Assembly: GCA_024643305.1 (NCBI GenBank) | Contig: JAHENE010000141.1 | Location: forward strand, 1 to 5,625 | Source: Thiobacillaceae bacterium | GTDB taxonomy: Bacteria > Pseudomonadota > Gammaproteobacteria > Burkholderiales > Thiobacillaceae | Direction of reading: 5' to 3' | DNA length: 5,625 bases | Shown: positions 1 to 5,625 of the stretch, in pieces | Position numbering within the stretch: position 1 is the stretch's first letter | Layout of the letters: each line of letters begins with the position of its first letter | Translations under genes and position numbers: made by a program | Notes under the pieces: generated by a model | The model's database searches: none | Told to the model about the DNA's origin: nothing | The model's input: the letters and a program-made list of their open reading frames with translations, nothing else

Positions 1-707
1 GTTGCGGCCATATGCTGACTGATGGCGCCGCAACACCCGTCGCTGGCAGGAATCAGCCGGATTGCAAAGCGATCCAATACGCGCGCCGCCGCCGCATTGA
101 TGTCTGGCGCCATCCCTGGCTGCACGCACCCTTGCCAGATCAGCATGCTACGGGCATGCCCGCGCTGGGGCCAGACACCTGCACTGCGGCGCTGGGGAAT
201 TCTGGACCTCAGATCAGCAGGCATGAATTTGCGCAGCGCCTGTCCAATTCGCAGCAACCCGGTAAACCGGTAACGATACGGAACCACGGCCCGCAATGCC
301 TTGCGTACCAGCATCTCCTTCAATGGACGCGGCACCTGCTTTTCGACCAACTCCCGGCCGATATCAAGCAGACGTCCGTATCGAACACCATGCGGACAAC
401 TGGTTTCACAGGACCTGCAAGTGAGGCACCGGTCAAGATGCAGTTGCAGGTTGGCGCCAATGCTTCTGCCTTCGAGGGTGCTGAGGGTATAAGCCGGGGG
501 AAGAAAATCGGGGCTTGGCTCCTTCCCTTCAAGAAATTGCTTGATCAAATATATCCGTCCGCGCGGTCCGTCCCACTCATCATCAAGCAGGCGAAATGTG
601 GGGCAGGTAAAGGTGCATTGGCCGCATTGCACACAGGGCTCCAGAAGCGTTTCTGCTTCACGCCCAATCTCGGTATCACGGTAGTTTTCAGCCAAGTTGA
701 CGATCAT
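1..707 (-). CDS. glcF: Glycolate oxidase iron-sulfur subunit GlcF (N-terminal part, C-terminus outside window)
   Basis: GlcF is the iron-sulfur subunit of the membrane-associated glycolate oxidase GlcDEF, which oxidises glycolate to glyoxylate and passes the electrons to the respiratory chain. 235 complete codons are visible. A first 4Fe-4S motif has C25, C28, C31 and C35-P; a second has C94, C97, C100 and C104-P, followed by HGVRYGRLLDIGRE. Between them is the family signature DGPRGRIYLIKQ (residues 46-57). A first cysteine-rich (CCG) domain follows, with GCVQPG (193-198) and GCCGA (224-228). The second CCG domain would lie beyond base 1. The ATG is fixed by a TAA codon directly before it in frame and by AGGA eight bases upstream. 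The segment between the two clusters looks about 19 residues longer than in E. coli GlcF as I recall it. No glcE lies directly upstream. A related lactate-oxidation (LldF/LutA-like) protein is less likely given the strong GlcF motifs. Confidence 0.93.
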   Translation of the reverse strand, partial: MIVNLAENYRDTEIGREAETLLEPCVQCGQCTFTCPTFRLLDDEWDGPRGRIYLIKQFLEGKEPSPDFLPPAYTLSTLEGRSIGANLQLHLDRCLTCRSCETSCPHGVRYGRLLDIGRELVEKQVPRPLKEMLVRKALRAVVPYRYRFTGLLRIGQALRKFMPADLRSRIPQRRSAGVWPQRGHARSMLIWQGCVQPGMAPDINAAAARVLDRFAIRLIPASDGCCGAISQHMAA

Positions 708-715
708 TTAAACGT

Positions 716-719
716 TCCT
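716..719 (-). promoter_or_regulatory. Ribosome binding site of glcF
   Basis: AGGA on the minus strand, eight bases before the glcF ATG. An in-frame TAA immediately precedes that ATG, so this site and start belong together. Confidence 0.65.
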
Positions 720-859
720 GGTAGAGGCATCCGGCGGCAGGTTGCGCTGGATCAGTGAGTTCTTTGAACCCGTACTGCAAGTGCACGATGGCAATTAGCC
801 GTTACGCCATTGACGGCAAAAAACACCGGGCAAGCCCCCAAACAGGTATTGGGCAGCAA

Positions 860-880
860 TCGGGTAAATTCCATACCCGA
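860..880. repeat. Perfect 7-bp inverted repeat (hairpin) upstream of glcF
   Basis: TCGGGTA at 860-866 and TACCCGA at 874-880 form a perfect 7-bp stem around a 7-base loop. Neither strand has a T-run after the stem, so it is not a standard terminator. It lies about 150 bases upstream of the glcF start and could be an operator or an mRNA leader structure; function is inference only. Confidence 0.5.
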
Positions 881-973
881 AACTATGCATCAGGAAAACC
901 GACTGACCAAGACCTTATTTCGATTGCACCTATAGGCATCTGTTATGGATTTTCTTTCTTCCATTTAAGCACC

Positions 974-1005
974 ATGCCCTATCTGTTCGAACGGGCAACG
1001 GGCAT
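974..1005. repeat. Short tandem and inverted repeats in the gap
   Basis: ACGGGCA occurs twice back to back (991-997 and 998-1004). The same stretch holds an inverted pair, ATGCCC at 974-979 and GGGCAT at 1000-1005, separated by 20 bases. Either could arise by chance; recorded because the region is otherwise unexplained. Confidence 0.3.
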
Positions 1006-1132
1006 ATTGCCGCGGGGGAAAATATTTGGGAATTTGGCGGGTACGGCCTGATTTGGCGGCACTGGGCCAGAATCCATCAGGGCCGGCGCGGGAGGCCTGG
1101 TGGTACTTCATGCCACACGACTCCGCCTGGGC

Positions 1133-2029
1133 TTAAAGAAGTTGCCCCTGAATCGTGGGGATGACATACCCGCCCACGAGCACCTCGGCGGCGTTGCCAG
1201 ACACTCGTGCACGCAACATCACCAATGAAGGACGGCGGACCTCATAGCCCTGTTCGATACGAAGAAACAGGTCGGGGGCACTGATCACACCATACTGAAG
1301 GAGGTATGCGCCTAGAAATGCCGCGCCATTTCCTGTTGCCGGATCTTCACGCACCCCGTGTGCTTCGAAGAAGAACCTGGCGCAAAGGTCATTTTCCGGA
1401 TGATGCGTTTCTCGACAGAAGAGGTAGACGAGGGGGGAGAGGCCCTGCTTGGCCAATGGGGAAAATGCTTCGAGATTCAGACGGCTGCGCTTGAGTGCGT
1501 CAAGGCTGCGCAATGGCACGACGATAGCCGAAATGCCCGCGATAAACTGCTGTATGGGGTACGCGTGATCAATGTCCTCAGGCGATATTCCCAACGCTGC
1601 TGCAACCTGTTCTGGAACGCAAGTCGCCCCTAGCGACATCTGCGGCGCCAGAAACCATACGACCTCTCCGCCTTCAGCAGATGGCTCAAAGGAGACGGGC
1701 ACTTGGCCCACGGATAGATTCAACCTCACCATTGCGGAAGAATCGGTCGCCACATGCTGCCGAATGATCCACGCCGTACCCAGAATCGGATGCCCTGCAA
1801 AAGCAATCTCGCGCGCCGGCGTGAAAATGCGCACACGGTAACCCCCGTCAGCCTCGGGCTCGGAGTTTATAAACGTTGTTTCCGAGTAATTCGTCTCCGC
1901 CGCGATCTGCAGCATCGTTTCATCGGACAGGGTTTCCGCAGCGACCACAACGGCCAGCTGATTCCCGGAGTAAGGGCGCTCGGCAAAAACATCGACTACG
2001 TAAAATCGATTTGACACAATCCTGTTCAA
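1133..2029 (-). CDS. PhzF-family isomerase-like protein
   Basis: This is a full-length (298 residues) member of the PhzF / diaminopimelate-epimerase-like fold family, cytosolic proteins built of two similar half-barrels. The founding member isomerises a dihydroxyanthranilate intermediate in phenazine synthesis, but most homologues outside phenazine clusters have unknown substrates. Visible marks are VVDVFAERPYSGNQLAVV (11-28), the conserved glutamate region AAETNYSETTF (43-53) with E45 as candidate catalytic residue, FAGHPILGTAW (77-87), and EDPATGNGAAFLGAYL (228-243) with D229. The apparent start is TTG at 2029-2027, overlapping the stop of the upstream reductase by four bases; a GTG at 2017-2015 is a possible alternative and would remove four residues. 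Neither has a well-spaced Shine-Dalgarno sequence, so translation may be coupled to the reductase. No phenazine genes are nearby, so a phenazine role is not supported. Confidence 0.9.
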   Translation of the reverse strand: MNRIVSNRFYVVDVFAERPYSGNQLAVVVAAETLSDETMLQIAAETNYSETTFINSEPEADGGYRVRIFTPAREIAFAGHPILGTAWIIRQHVATDSSAMVRLNLSVGQVPVSFEPSAEGGEVVWFLAPQMSLGATCVPEQVAAALGISPEDIDHAYPIQQFIAGISAIVVPLRSLDALKRSRLNLEAFSPLAKQGLSPLVYLFCRETHHPENDLCARFFFEAHGVREDPATGNGAAFLGAYLLQYGVISAPDLFLRIEQGYEVRRPSLVMLRARVSGNAAEVLVGGYVIPTIQGQLL

Positions 2030-3042
2030 TCAGCCTGGTAGGTAAACGAATCGGCAATAAACGCGTCTTCGGGCAAACCACGCGTTTTGGTAAAACTGTC
2101 GCGCGCAGCATCCACCATCACCGGTGCGCCACAGACATAGATTTCGTAGCCGGAAAGATCCCTGAAGTCATCCAGTACCGCCTGGTGCACGAAACCCGTG
2201 CGGCCGAGCCACTGATCTTCGTGTGCAGGGTCGGACAGCACCGGAATGAAGCTGAAGTTTTCATGTTGCTGCTGCCATTGAAGCGGAAGCTCGGCCATGT
2301 ACAAATCCTTTTTTGCGCGCGCGCCCCAGTACAGAATCATCTGTCGGCCGCTTTGCTCGGCAAACATGTGCTCAAGCATCCCCTTTATGGGAGCGAAGCC
2401 GGTGCCCCCAGCCACAAATATGATCGGCCTGTCGGATTCCTCGCGTATGAAAAAACTGCCGTGCGGCCCTTCGATGCGCAGAATTTCTTTTTCTTTCATG
2501 GCGGAAAAAACATGCTCGGTGAAACGCCCGCCCGGCACATGGCGCAGGTGCAGTTCCATCAATTCATCGGCATGCGGCGGATTGGCGATGGAATAACTGC
2601 GGCGCTTTCCATCCTTGAGCAGAAAATCGATGTACTGCCCGGCAAGAAATTGCAGGCGCTCATTGGCAGGCAGTTTCAGTTGCATGAGCATCACATCATC
2701 CGCCAGTTTTTCCAGTTTCTGCACGCGGCATGGCATGATCCTGACCGGCACTTCGCCTGCCGCACGAATTTCTTTTACCTCAATTACCAGGTCTGAAAGT
2801 GGTCTCGCAACACAAAACAGCGCCTTGCCCTCAGCGATTTCTTCTTTTTTCAGCGTGTTTTCCTGATGCTTGCCATGGTCAACAAGGCCCTGCAGCACCT
2901 TGCCCTTGCATGAACCGCACGCACCATTCCGGCATCCGTAGGGAAGGGTAAACCCCTCACGCAGGGCTGCGGCAAGTATGCTTTCGTCTTCGTTGACGGT
3001 AAATTGGTGTCCGCTGGGTTGGATCGTTACCTGATATGACAT
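2026..3042 (-). CDS. Ferredoxin-domain NAD(P)H oxidoreductase (CDP-6-deoxy-delta-3,4-glucoseen reductase-like)
   Basis: A 338-residue cytosolic electron-transfer flavoprotein. Residues 1-90 form a plant-type 2Fe-2S ferredoxin domain with C37, C42, C45 (CRNGACGSC) and C77. Residues about 100-200 are the FAD domain with RRSYSIANPP (147-156). Residues about 205-338 are the NAD(P)H domain with AGGTGFAP (211-218), CGAP (304-307) and the terminal FIADSF (328-333). This order (ferredoxin first) is that of AscD-type glucoseen reductases and of phenol or methane monooxygenase reductases. No oxygenase or deoxysugar genes are visible, so the partner is unknown and the common name 'glucoseen reductase' should not be taken as function. 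The start is fixed: an in-frame TAA lies two codons before this ATG, and the protein begins directly with the first strand of the ferredoxin fold. No Shine-Dalgarno sequence is visible. It overlaps the downstream phzF-like gene by four bases and faces the epimerase-like gene 16 bases away. Confidence 0.93.
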   Translation of the reverse strand: MSYQVTIQPSGHQFTVNEDESILAAALREGFTLPYGCRNGACGSCKGKVLQGLVDHGKHQENTLKKEEIAEGKALFCVARPLSDLVIEVKEIRAAGEVPVRIMPCRVQKLEKLADDVMLMQLKLPANERLQFLAGQYIDFLLKDGKRRSYSIANPPHADELMELHLRHVPGGRFTEHVFSAMKEKEILRIEGPHGSFFIREESDRPIIFVAGGTGFAPIKGMLEHMFAEQSGRQMILYWGARAKKDLYMAELPLQWQQQHENFSFIPVLSDPAHEDQWLGRTGFVHQAVLDDFRDLSGYEIYVCGAPVMVDAARDSFTKTRGLPEDAFIADSFTYQAD

Positions 3043-3061
3043 GGCTTAAAATTATTCGATG
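3040..3061. promoter_or_regulatory. Minimal divergent start region between reductase and epimerase-like gene
   Basis: Only 16 bases (3043-3058) separate the two start codons. The core is AT-rich: on the plus strand TAAAAT (3047-3052) lies seven bases before the ATG at 3059; on the minus strand TAATTT lies six bases before the ATG at 3042. Each is a plausible -10 box placing transcription start at or next to the start codon. No good -35 match was found on either side, and no Shine-Dalgarno sequence fits. The promoter reading is inference. Confidence 0.35.
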
Positions 3062-3925
3062 AAAAAACACTCACTACTCATTGCCGGCATGGGCGACATC
3101 GGCGGGCGTCTTGCCGAACTGCATCCACGGCTACGCATCTTCGGCCTTGCCCGCTCTGACGAATCTGCCGAACGCATCCGCAGGGCTGGCGCTACTCCGG
3201 TTGCTGCCAATCTCGATGAGCGTGCCGGTCTTGCGCGCATTGCAGGCTTGTCTTCGTGGGTGCTGCATCTGGCACCGCCACCGGGTGACAGCGAAGGCGA
3301 CCCGCGCACCCGAAACCTGCTTGCTGCGCTGGTAAAGCGGGGCAGTCTACCACGACGGCTGGTCTATATCAGCACCAGCGGCGTGTACGGGAACTGCAAC
3401 GGGGAAAGGGTTTTTGAACATCGCGCCACGGCAGCAAGCAATGCCCGCGCCAAACGCCGCGTTGATGCGGAACGCCAATTGCGCCGCTTTGCCGTTCGAA
3501 ACGGGATCAGGCTGACCATCCTGCGCGCCCCTGGAATCTATGCGGCTGACAGGCTGCCTTTGGAGCGCATTCGCAAGCAAACGCCAGCCGTAAGAAGCAA
3601 GGAGGACAGCTATACCAACCATATCCACGCCGACGATCTTGCCAACATGGTGTGGCTTGCGCTGTTCCGCGGCAAATCCAACCGGGTTTACCATGCAGTG
3701 GACGACAGCGTGAAAAAAATGGGGGATTACTTTGACATGGTGGCCGACCATTTTGGCCTGCCACACAGTCCGCGCATTTCGCGCGAGGAAGCGCAAAAGG
3801 TACTTTCGCCCGCACTGTTATCGTTTCTCAACGAATCGCGCATCCTCGACAACACGAGAATGAAAAAGGAGTTGCGTATACGGCTCAAGTATCCCGACGT
3901 GGCAAGTTGCCTGAAGGATCTCTGA
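3059..3925 (+). CDS. Atypical SDR / NAD-dependent epimerase-like protein
   Basis: A 288-residue cytosolic protein with an N-terminal Rossmann fold, of the YeeZ-like atypical extended SDR type. It shows LLIAGMGDIGGRLAE (6-20) for dinucleotide binding, the central strand LVYISTSGVYG (101-111), APGIY (157-161), NHIHADDLANMVWLAL (187-202) and a C-terminal SRILDNTRMKKELRI (260-274), all typical of the family. The usual YxxxK catalytic pair is not complete: K132 is present, but the residue four before it is asparagine (N128). Enzymatic activity and substrate are therefore unknown. The start is fixed by an in-frame TAA four codons upstream; the next ATG (codon 11) would destroy the nucleotide-binding loop. 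No Shine-Dalgarno sequence is visible. The last 41 bases overlap the convergent fxsA gene. Confidence 0.88.
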   Translation: MKKHSLLIAGMGDIGGRLAELHPRLRIFGLARSDESAERIRRAGATPVAANLDERAGLARIAGLSSWVLHLAPPPGDSEGDPRTRNLLAALVKRGSLPRRLVYISTSGVYGNCNGERVFEHRATAASNARAKRRVDAERQLRRFAVRNGIRLTILRAPGIYAADRLPLERIRKQTPAVRSKEDSYTNHIHADDLANMVWLALFRGKSNRVYHAVDDSVKKMGDYFDMVADHFGLPHSPRISREEAQKVLSPALLSFLNESRILDNTRMKKELRIRLKYPDVASCLKDL

Positions 3926-4337
3926 ATTCGTCATCAGGTTCGCGCATGAATTCTCCCTCAATGATTTCATCATTGGCGGCAGAGCGCACAACACCGGAAT
4001 ATTCCAGATCAGGGCGTTTCCATGTACCCGGGAACAGCAACAGCAGCAAGGCCATTACGTCCGAGATCAAGCCCGGGAACATCAACAAACCGCCCGCCAC
4101 AAACAAACGAGTGGAAGTAAAAAGCGCCCGAAACGGGCTTTCCCCCTGATGCAGGGAAAACATCATGCGCGGCGCAAAGGCCAAACGCTCAAAACGAATC
4201 AGCGCCATTCCGCCGAAGAAAGTTGCAGCAAGCCAGAGCAAAGTCCACCAGCCAATGTGGCCGGCCACCCAGAAAATGGTTATGGTTTCGGCAACAGGAA
4301 AGGCAATCAGGGCAAAAAACACCAGCCAGGGATACAT
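3885..4337 (-). CDS. fxsA: FxsA family membrane protein
   Basis: FxsA is a small inner-membrane protein; in E. coli its overproduction suppresses F-plasmid exclusion of phage T7, but its normal role is unknown. The 150-residue product fits the family length. Hydrophobic segments lie at about 3-24, 28-48 and 76-104, with the conserved start AFPVAETITIFWVAGHIGWW (12-31) and FPGLISDVMALLLLLFPG (87-104), equivalent to the family's PGF-T/S-D motif. The soluble tail ends with NDEIIEGEF (122-130), also common in the family, then a charged proline-containing end. The final 13 codons and stop overlap the epimerase-like gene on the opposite strand. The region before the ATG has only a weak purine-rich site (GAAAG). 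Confidence 0.9.
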   Translation of the reverse strand: MYPWLVFFALIAFPVAETITIFWVAGHIGWWTLLWLAATFFGGMALIRFERLAFAPRMMFSLHQGESPFRALFTSTRLFVAGGLLMFPGLISDVMALLLLLFPGTWKRPDLEYSGVVRSAANDEIIEGEFMREPDDEFRDPSGNLPRRDT

Positions 4338-4363
4338 GTAAGGTCTTTCATAAAAGAGTGACT

Positions 4364-4391
4364 AAGATATGGGCATCCCAAGCAAGTTCAA
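4364..4391 (-). promoter_or_regulatory. Candidate promoter of fxsA
   Basis: On the minus strand TTGAAC (4391-4386) and TATCTT (4369-4364) are separated by 16 bases, each matching four of six sigma-70 consensus positions. Transcription would start near 4357, leaving a leader of about 20 bases. No comparably good plus-strand promoter for cutA was found in this gap. Confidence 0.35.
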
Positions 4392-4409
4392 TATCCACAT
4401 ATCGTTTGC

Positions 4410-4413
4410 AGGA
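4410..4413 (+). promoter_or_regulatory. Ribosome binding site deciding the cutA start
   Basis: AGGA followed by nine bases and the ATG at 4423. It supports the shorter cutA product over the in-frame ATG at 4369, which lacks such a site and would add 18 residues not typical of CutA. Confidence 0.6.
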
Positions 4414-4422
4414 TTCCCCATC

Positions 4423-4746
4423 ATGACCGTACTGATTGTATTTTCCACTTTTCCAGATGAAGCCAGCGCCCGCAAAACAGCAACCAGACTGGTTGAGGAA
4501 CGTGTCGCCGCCTGCGTCAGCATCCTGCCGGGCCTGACTTCGATTTACCGCTGGCAAGAAAAGCTCGAACAGGCCGACGAGACGCTGATCATGATAAAAA
4601 CAACGCAGGAAGCTTATTCGCAGCTTGAGTCCAGCCTGAAAGCCTGCCATCCTTACGAACTTCCGGAGATCATTGCGGTCGGAGCCGATACTGGCCTGCC
4701 GGGCTACCTTCACTGGGTAGCACAGGAAACCACCCGCAATAAATAA
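4423..4746 (+). CDS. cutA: Divalent-cation tolerance protein CutA
   Basis: CutA1 proteins are small, very stable trimers with a ferredoxin-like fold resembling PII signalling proteins. The E. coli gene was linked to copper tolerance, but the biochemical role remains unsettled. From the chosen ATG the product is 107 residues, close to the usual 105-115. Family marks are the first strand VLIVFSTFPDEASA (3-16), LVEERVAACVSILPG (23-37), IYRWQEKLEQADET (41-54) and HPYELPEI (76-83). The reading frame is open further upstream to an ATG at 4369, but those 18 residues look unlike any CutA N-terminus and the ribosome binding site favours 4423. dsbD follows after 26 bases on the same strand, an arrangement also known in E. 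coli, where dsbD was once called cutA2. Confidence 0.95.
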   Translation: MTVLIVFSTFPDEASARKTATRLVEERVAACVSILPGLTSIYRWQEKLEQADETLIMIKTTQEAYSQLESSLKACHPYELPEIIAVGADTGLPGYLHWVAQETTRNK

Positions 4747-4772
4747 AAGAGATAGCCACGCGAGAGACTGCC

Positions 4773-5625
4773 ATGAATCATCCTTCATCAAAACTGTTTG
4801 CCCTGACGGGCCTGTTGCTGGCCTTTGCCGCCGGACTTGCCCGTGCGGAGGATTTTCTCGATCCTGAGGAGGCATTCAAGTTCTCTGCGCGTGCGGTCGA
4901 CGCCCAGACCATCGAAGCCAGCTGGAAAATTGCCGATGGCTACTATCTATATAGAGAGAAATTCAAATTCAGCCTGGAGGGCGCCAAGCTGGCCTCCCCG
5001 CAATATCCCGCCGGAAAGATCAAGGACGATCCGACATTCGGCTCGGTCGAAATCTACAAGCATGCAGTAACGATCAAATTGCCGGTGTCGCGTGACCCCG
5101 GTGGTGTTCTGCCGGTAAATTTCAAGGCAACGTTCCAAGGCTGCGCGGAAGGTGGCGTCTGCTATATGCCCATTAGCAGCACTGCGTCCCTCAAGCTCGC
5201 CGCATTATCCGCTCCGAAGGAAAAATCGGCCGCCACGGATGAACCACAACAGACTGCCGCGCCTGCCACCCAATCCGCTTCAGCTCTTGCCGGGCTGCGC
5301 ACTCTGGCTGGCGATGCCGGTCAGGAAGAATTCCTCCCCCCGGACCAGGCTTTCAAATCAAGCGCCCGTCTCAAGGATGCACAAACTCTGGCGGTAAGCT
5401 ACACCATTGCCAAGGACTACTACCTCTACCGAAACAAACTCAAGTTTGCCATCAAGTCCCCAGAGGGAATCACCCTGACCAAGGTCTCAACACCGGCGCC
5501 AGACGTCAAGAACGACCCGACTTTCGGACGCACCGAGGTTTATCACCACGATTTCAACGCCGAAGCCACTTTGTCCAGACCGCTCAAGGCAGGCGAGAAG
5601 CTTGCTATCGACGTGAACTATCAGG
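4773..5625 (+). CDS. dsbD: Thiol:disulfide interchange protein DsbD with duplicated N-terminal domain (C-terminus outside window)
   Basis: DsbD takes electrons from cytoplasmic thioredoxin through its membrane domain to its periplasmic N-terminal domain, which reduces DsbC, DsbG and cytochrome c maturation proteins. 284 codons are visible with no stop. Residues 1-25 are a signal peptide (hydrophobic LFALTGLLLAFAAGLA, cleavage likely after ARA at 25). Residues 27-141 are a complete DsbD-alpha domain with the redox pair C124 and C130 (GCAEGGVCYMP), spaced as C103/C109 of E. coli. A low-complexity Ala/Pro/Thr/Gln/Ser linker (142-184) leads to a second copy from residue 187, where FLPPDQAFKSSAR, YYLYRNKLKF and NDPTFGRTEVY repeat FLDPEEAFKFSAR, YYLYREKFKF and DDPTFGSVEIY of the first. 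The window ends before the second copy's cysteine pair, and before the membrane and thioredoxin-like domains. The weak site GAGAG lies six bases before the ATG. A shorter secreted two-domain protein without the membrane part cannot be excluded. Confidence 0.9.
   Translation, partial: MNHPSSKLFALTGLLLAFAAGLARAEDFLDPEEAFKFSARAVDAQTIEASWKIADGYYLYREKFKFSLEGAKLASPQYPAGKIKDDPTFGSVEIYKHAVTIKLPVSRDPGGVLPVNFKATFQGCAEGGVCYMPISSTASLKLAALSAPKEKSAATDEPQQTAAPATQSASALAGLRTLAGDAGQEEFLPPDQAFKSSARLKDAQTLAVSYTIAKDYYLYRNKLKFAIKSPEGITLTKVSTPAPDVKNDPTFGRTEVYHHDFNAEATLSRPLKAGEKLAIDVNYQ

Larger units (their letters stand above)
708..1132. other. Non-coding gap between phzF-like gene and glcF
   Basis: About 425 bases with no gene I can support, and visibly more AT-rich than the flanking genes in its middle part. 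Because both neighbours are on the minus strand, it should contain the end of the phzF-like transcript and the promoter of glcF. I found no convincing rho-independent terminator and no strong -35/-10 pair; the best candidate before glcF is TTGGTC, 17 bases, CATAGT, which is weak. Short minus-strand reading frames at 965-1111 (48 residues) and 795-890 (31 residues, rather hydrophobic) match nothing I recognise and lack good ribosome binding sites. Translating the minus strand gave no recognisable GlcE or GlcD remnant. Confidence 0.6.

Noticed and set aside
12..758. Plus-strand open frame of 248 codons
   Set aside because: It lies antisense to glcF, whose minus-strand product has two complete 4Fe-4S motifs and a CCG motif; the plus product resembles no family and is a shadow of the GC-rich coding strand.
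798..817. Inverted repeat GCCGT / ACGGC followed by A-run, considered as terminator
   Set aside because: Only 5 bp with a 10-base loop, and the run after it is A on the plus strand, so the T-run would precede the hairpin on the minus strand: wrong order for a terminator on either strand.
795..890. Minus-strand 31-residue hydrophobic reading frame starting MHSFGYGIYPIAAQY
   Set aside because: Hydrophobic enough to suggest a tiny membrane peptide, but it has no Shine-Dalgarno sequence and matches no known family.
755..1051. Plus-strand open frame of 98 codons in the glcF/phzF gap
   Set aside because: No ribosome binding site, no recognisable domain and an amino-acid mix typical of translated non-coding DNA. 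A lineage-specific small gene cannot be wholly excluded.
1133..2029. Phenazine biosynthesis assignment for the PhzF-like gene
   Set aside because: No other phz gene is nearby, and PhzF-fold proteins are widespread in bacteria that make no phenazines.
1876..2796. Plus-strand open frame of 306 codons
   Set aside because: It runs antisense to the start of the phzF-like gene and most of the reductase; its product has no recognisable motif, while the minus-strand proteins are clear.
4348..4875. Minus-strand open frame of 175 codons
   Set aside because: It is antisense to cutA and the start of dsbD, both well supported by family motifs.

Overview
The window reads as ordinary chromosome of a Gram-negative proteobacterium, most likely a betaproteobacterium. 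This is inferred from moderately high GC content, protein sequences that look betaproteobacterial, and the order fxsA, cutA, dsbD. No phage, transposon, CRISPR, rRNA or tRNA signature was seen. Seven protein-coding genes are supported; the first and last run off the window.

Layout. Bases 1-707 (minus) hold the N-terminal part of GlcF, the iron-sulfur subunit of glycolate oxidase. Bases 708-1132 carry no supported gene; they hold the glcF leader and a perfect 7-bp hairpin. Bases 1133-3042 (minus) are a two-gene unit: a ferredoxin-type oxidoreductase (2Fe-2S plus FAD/NAD(P)H domains), followed with a 4-base overlap by a PhzF-family isomerase that appears to start at TTG. Head-to-head with the reductase, only 16 bases away, is an atypical SDR/epimerase-like protein (3059-3925, plus). 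Its 3' end overlaps the 3' end of fxsA (3885-4337, minus) by 41 bases. A short divergent intergenic region then leads to cutA (4423-4746) and dsbD (from 4773, open at the window end), apparently one operon.

How the genes may work together. glcF belongs to glycolate oxidation to glyoxylate, but glcD and glcE are not directly upstream of it here. The reductase and PhzF-like protein are translationally linked, and the epimerase-like gene shares their divergent start region; their common substrate is unknown. CutA and DsbD both relate to the metal/redox side of the cell envelope, and DsbD carries electrons across the inner membrane to periplasmic disulfide proteins.

Most noteworthy points: DsbD carries two tandem copies of its periplasmic N-terminal domain; the reductase/epimerase gap is only 16 bases, with in-frame stops that fix both starts and no Shine-Dalgarno sequence on either side, suggesting leaderless transcripts; the SDR-like protein lacks the usual active-site tyrosine. 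I found no clearly new multi-gene system.
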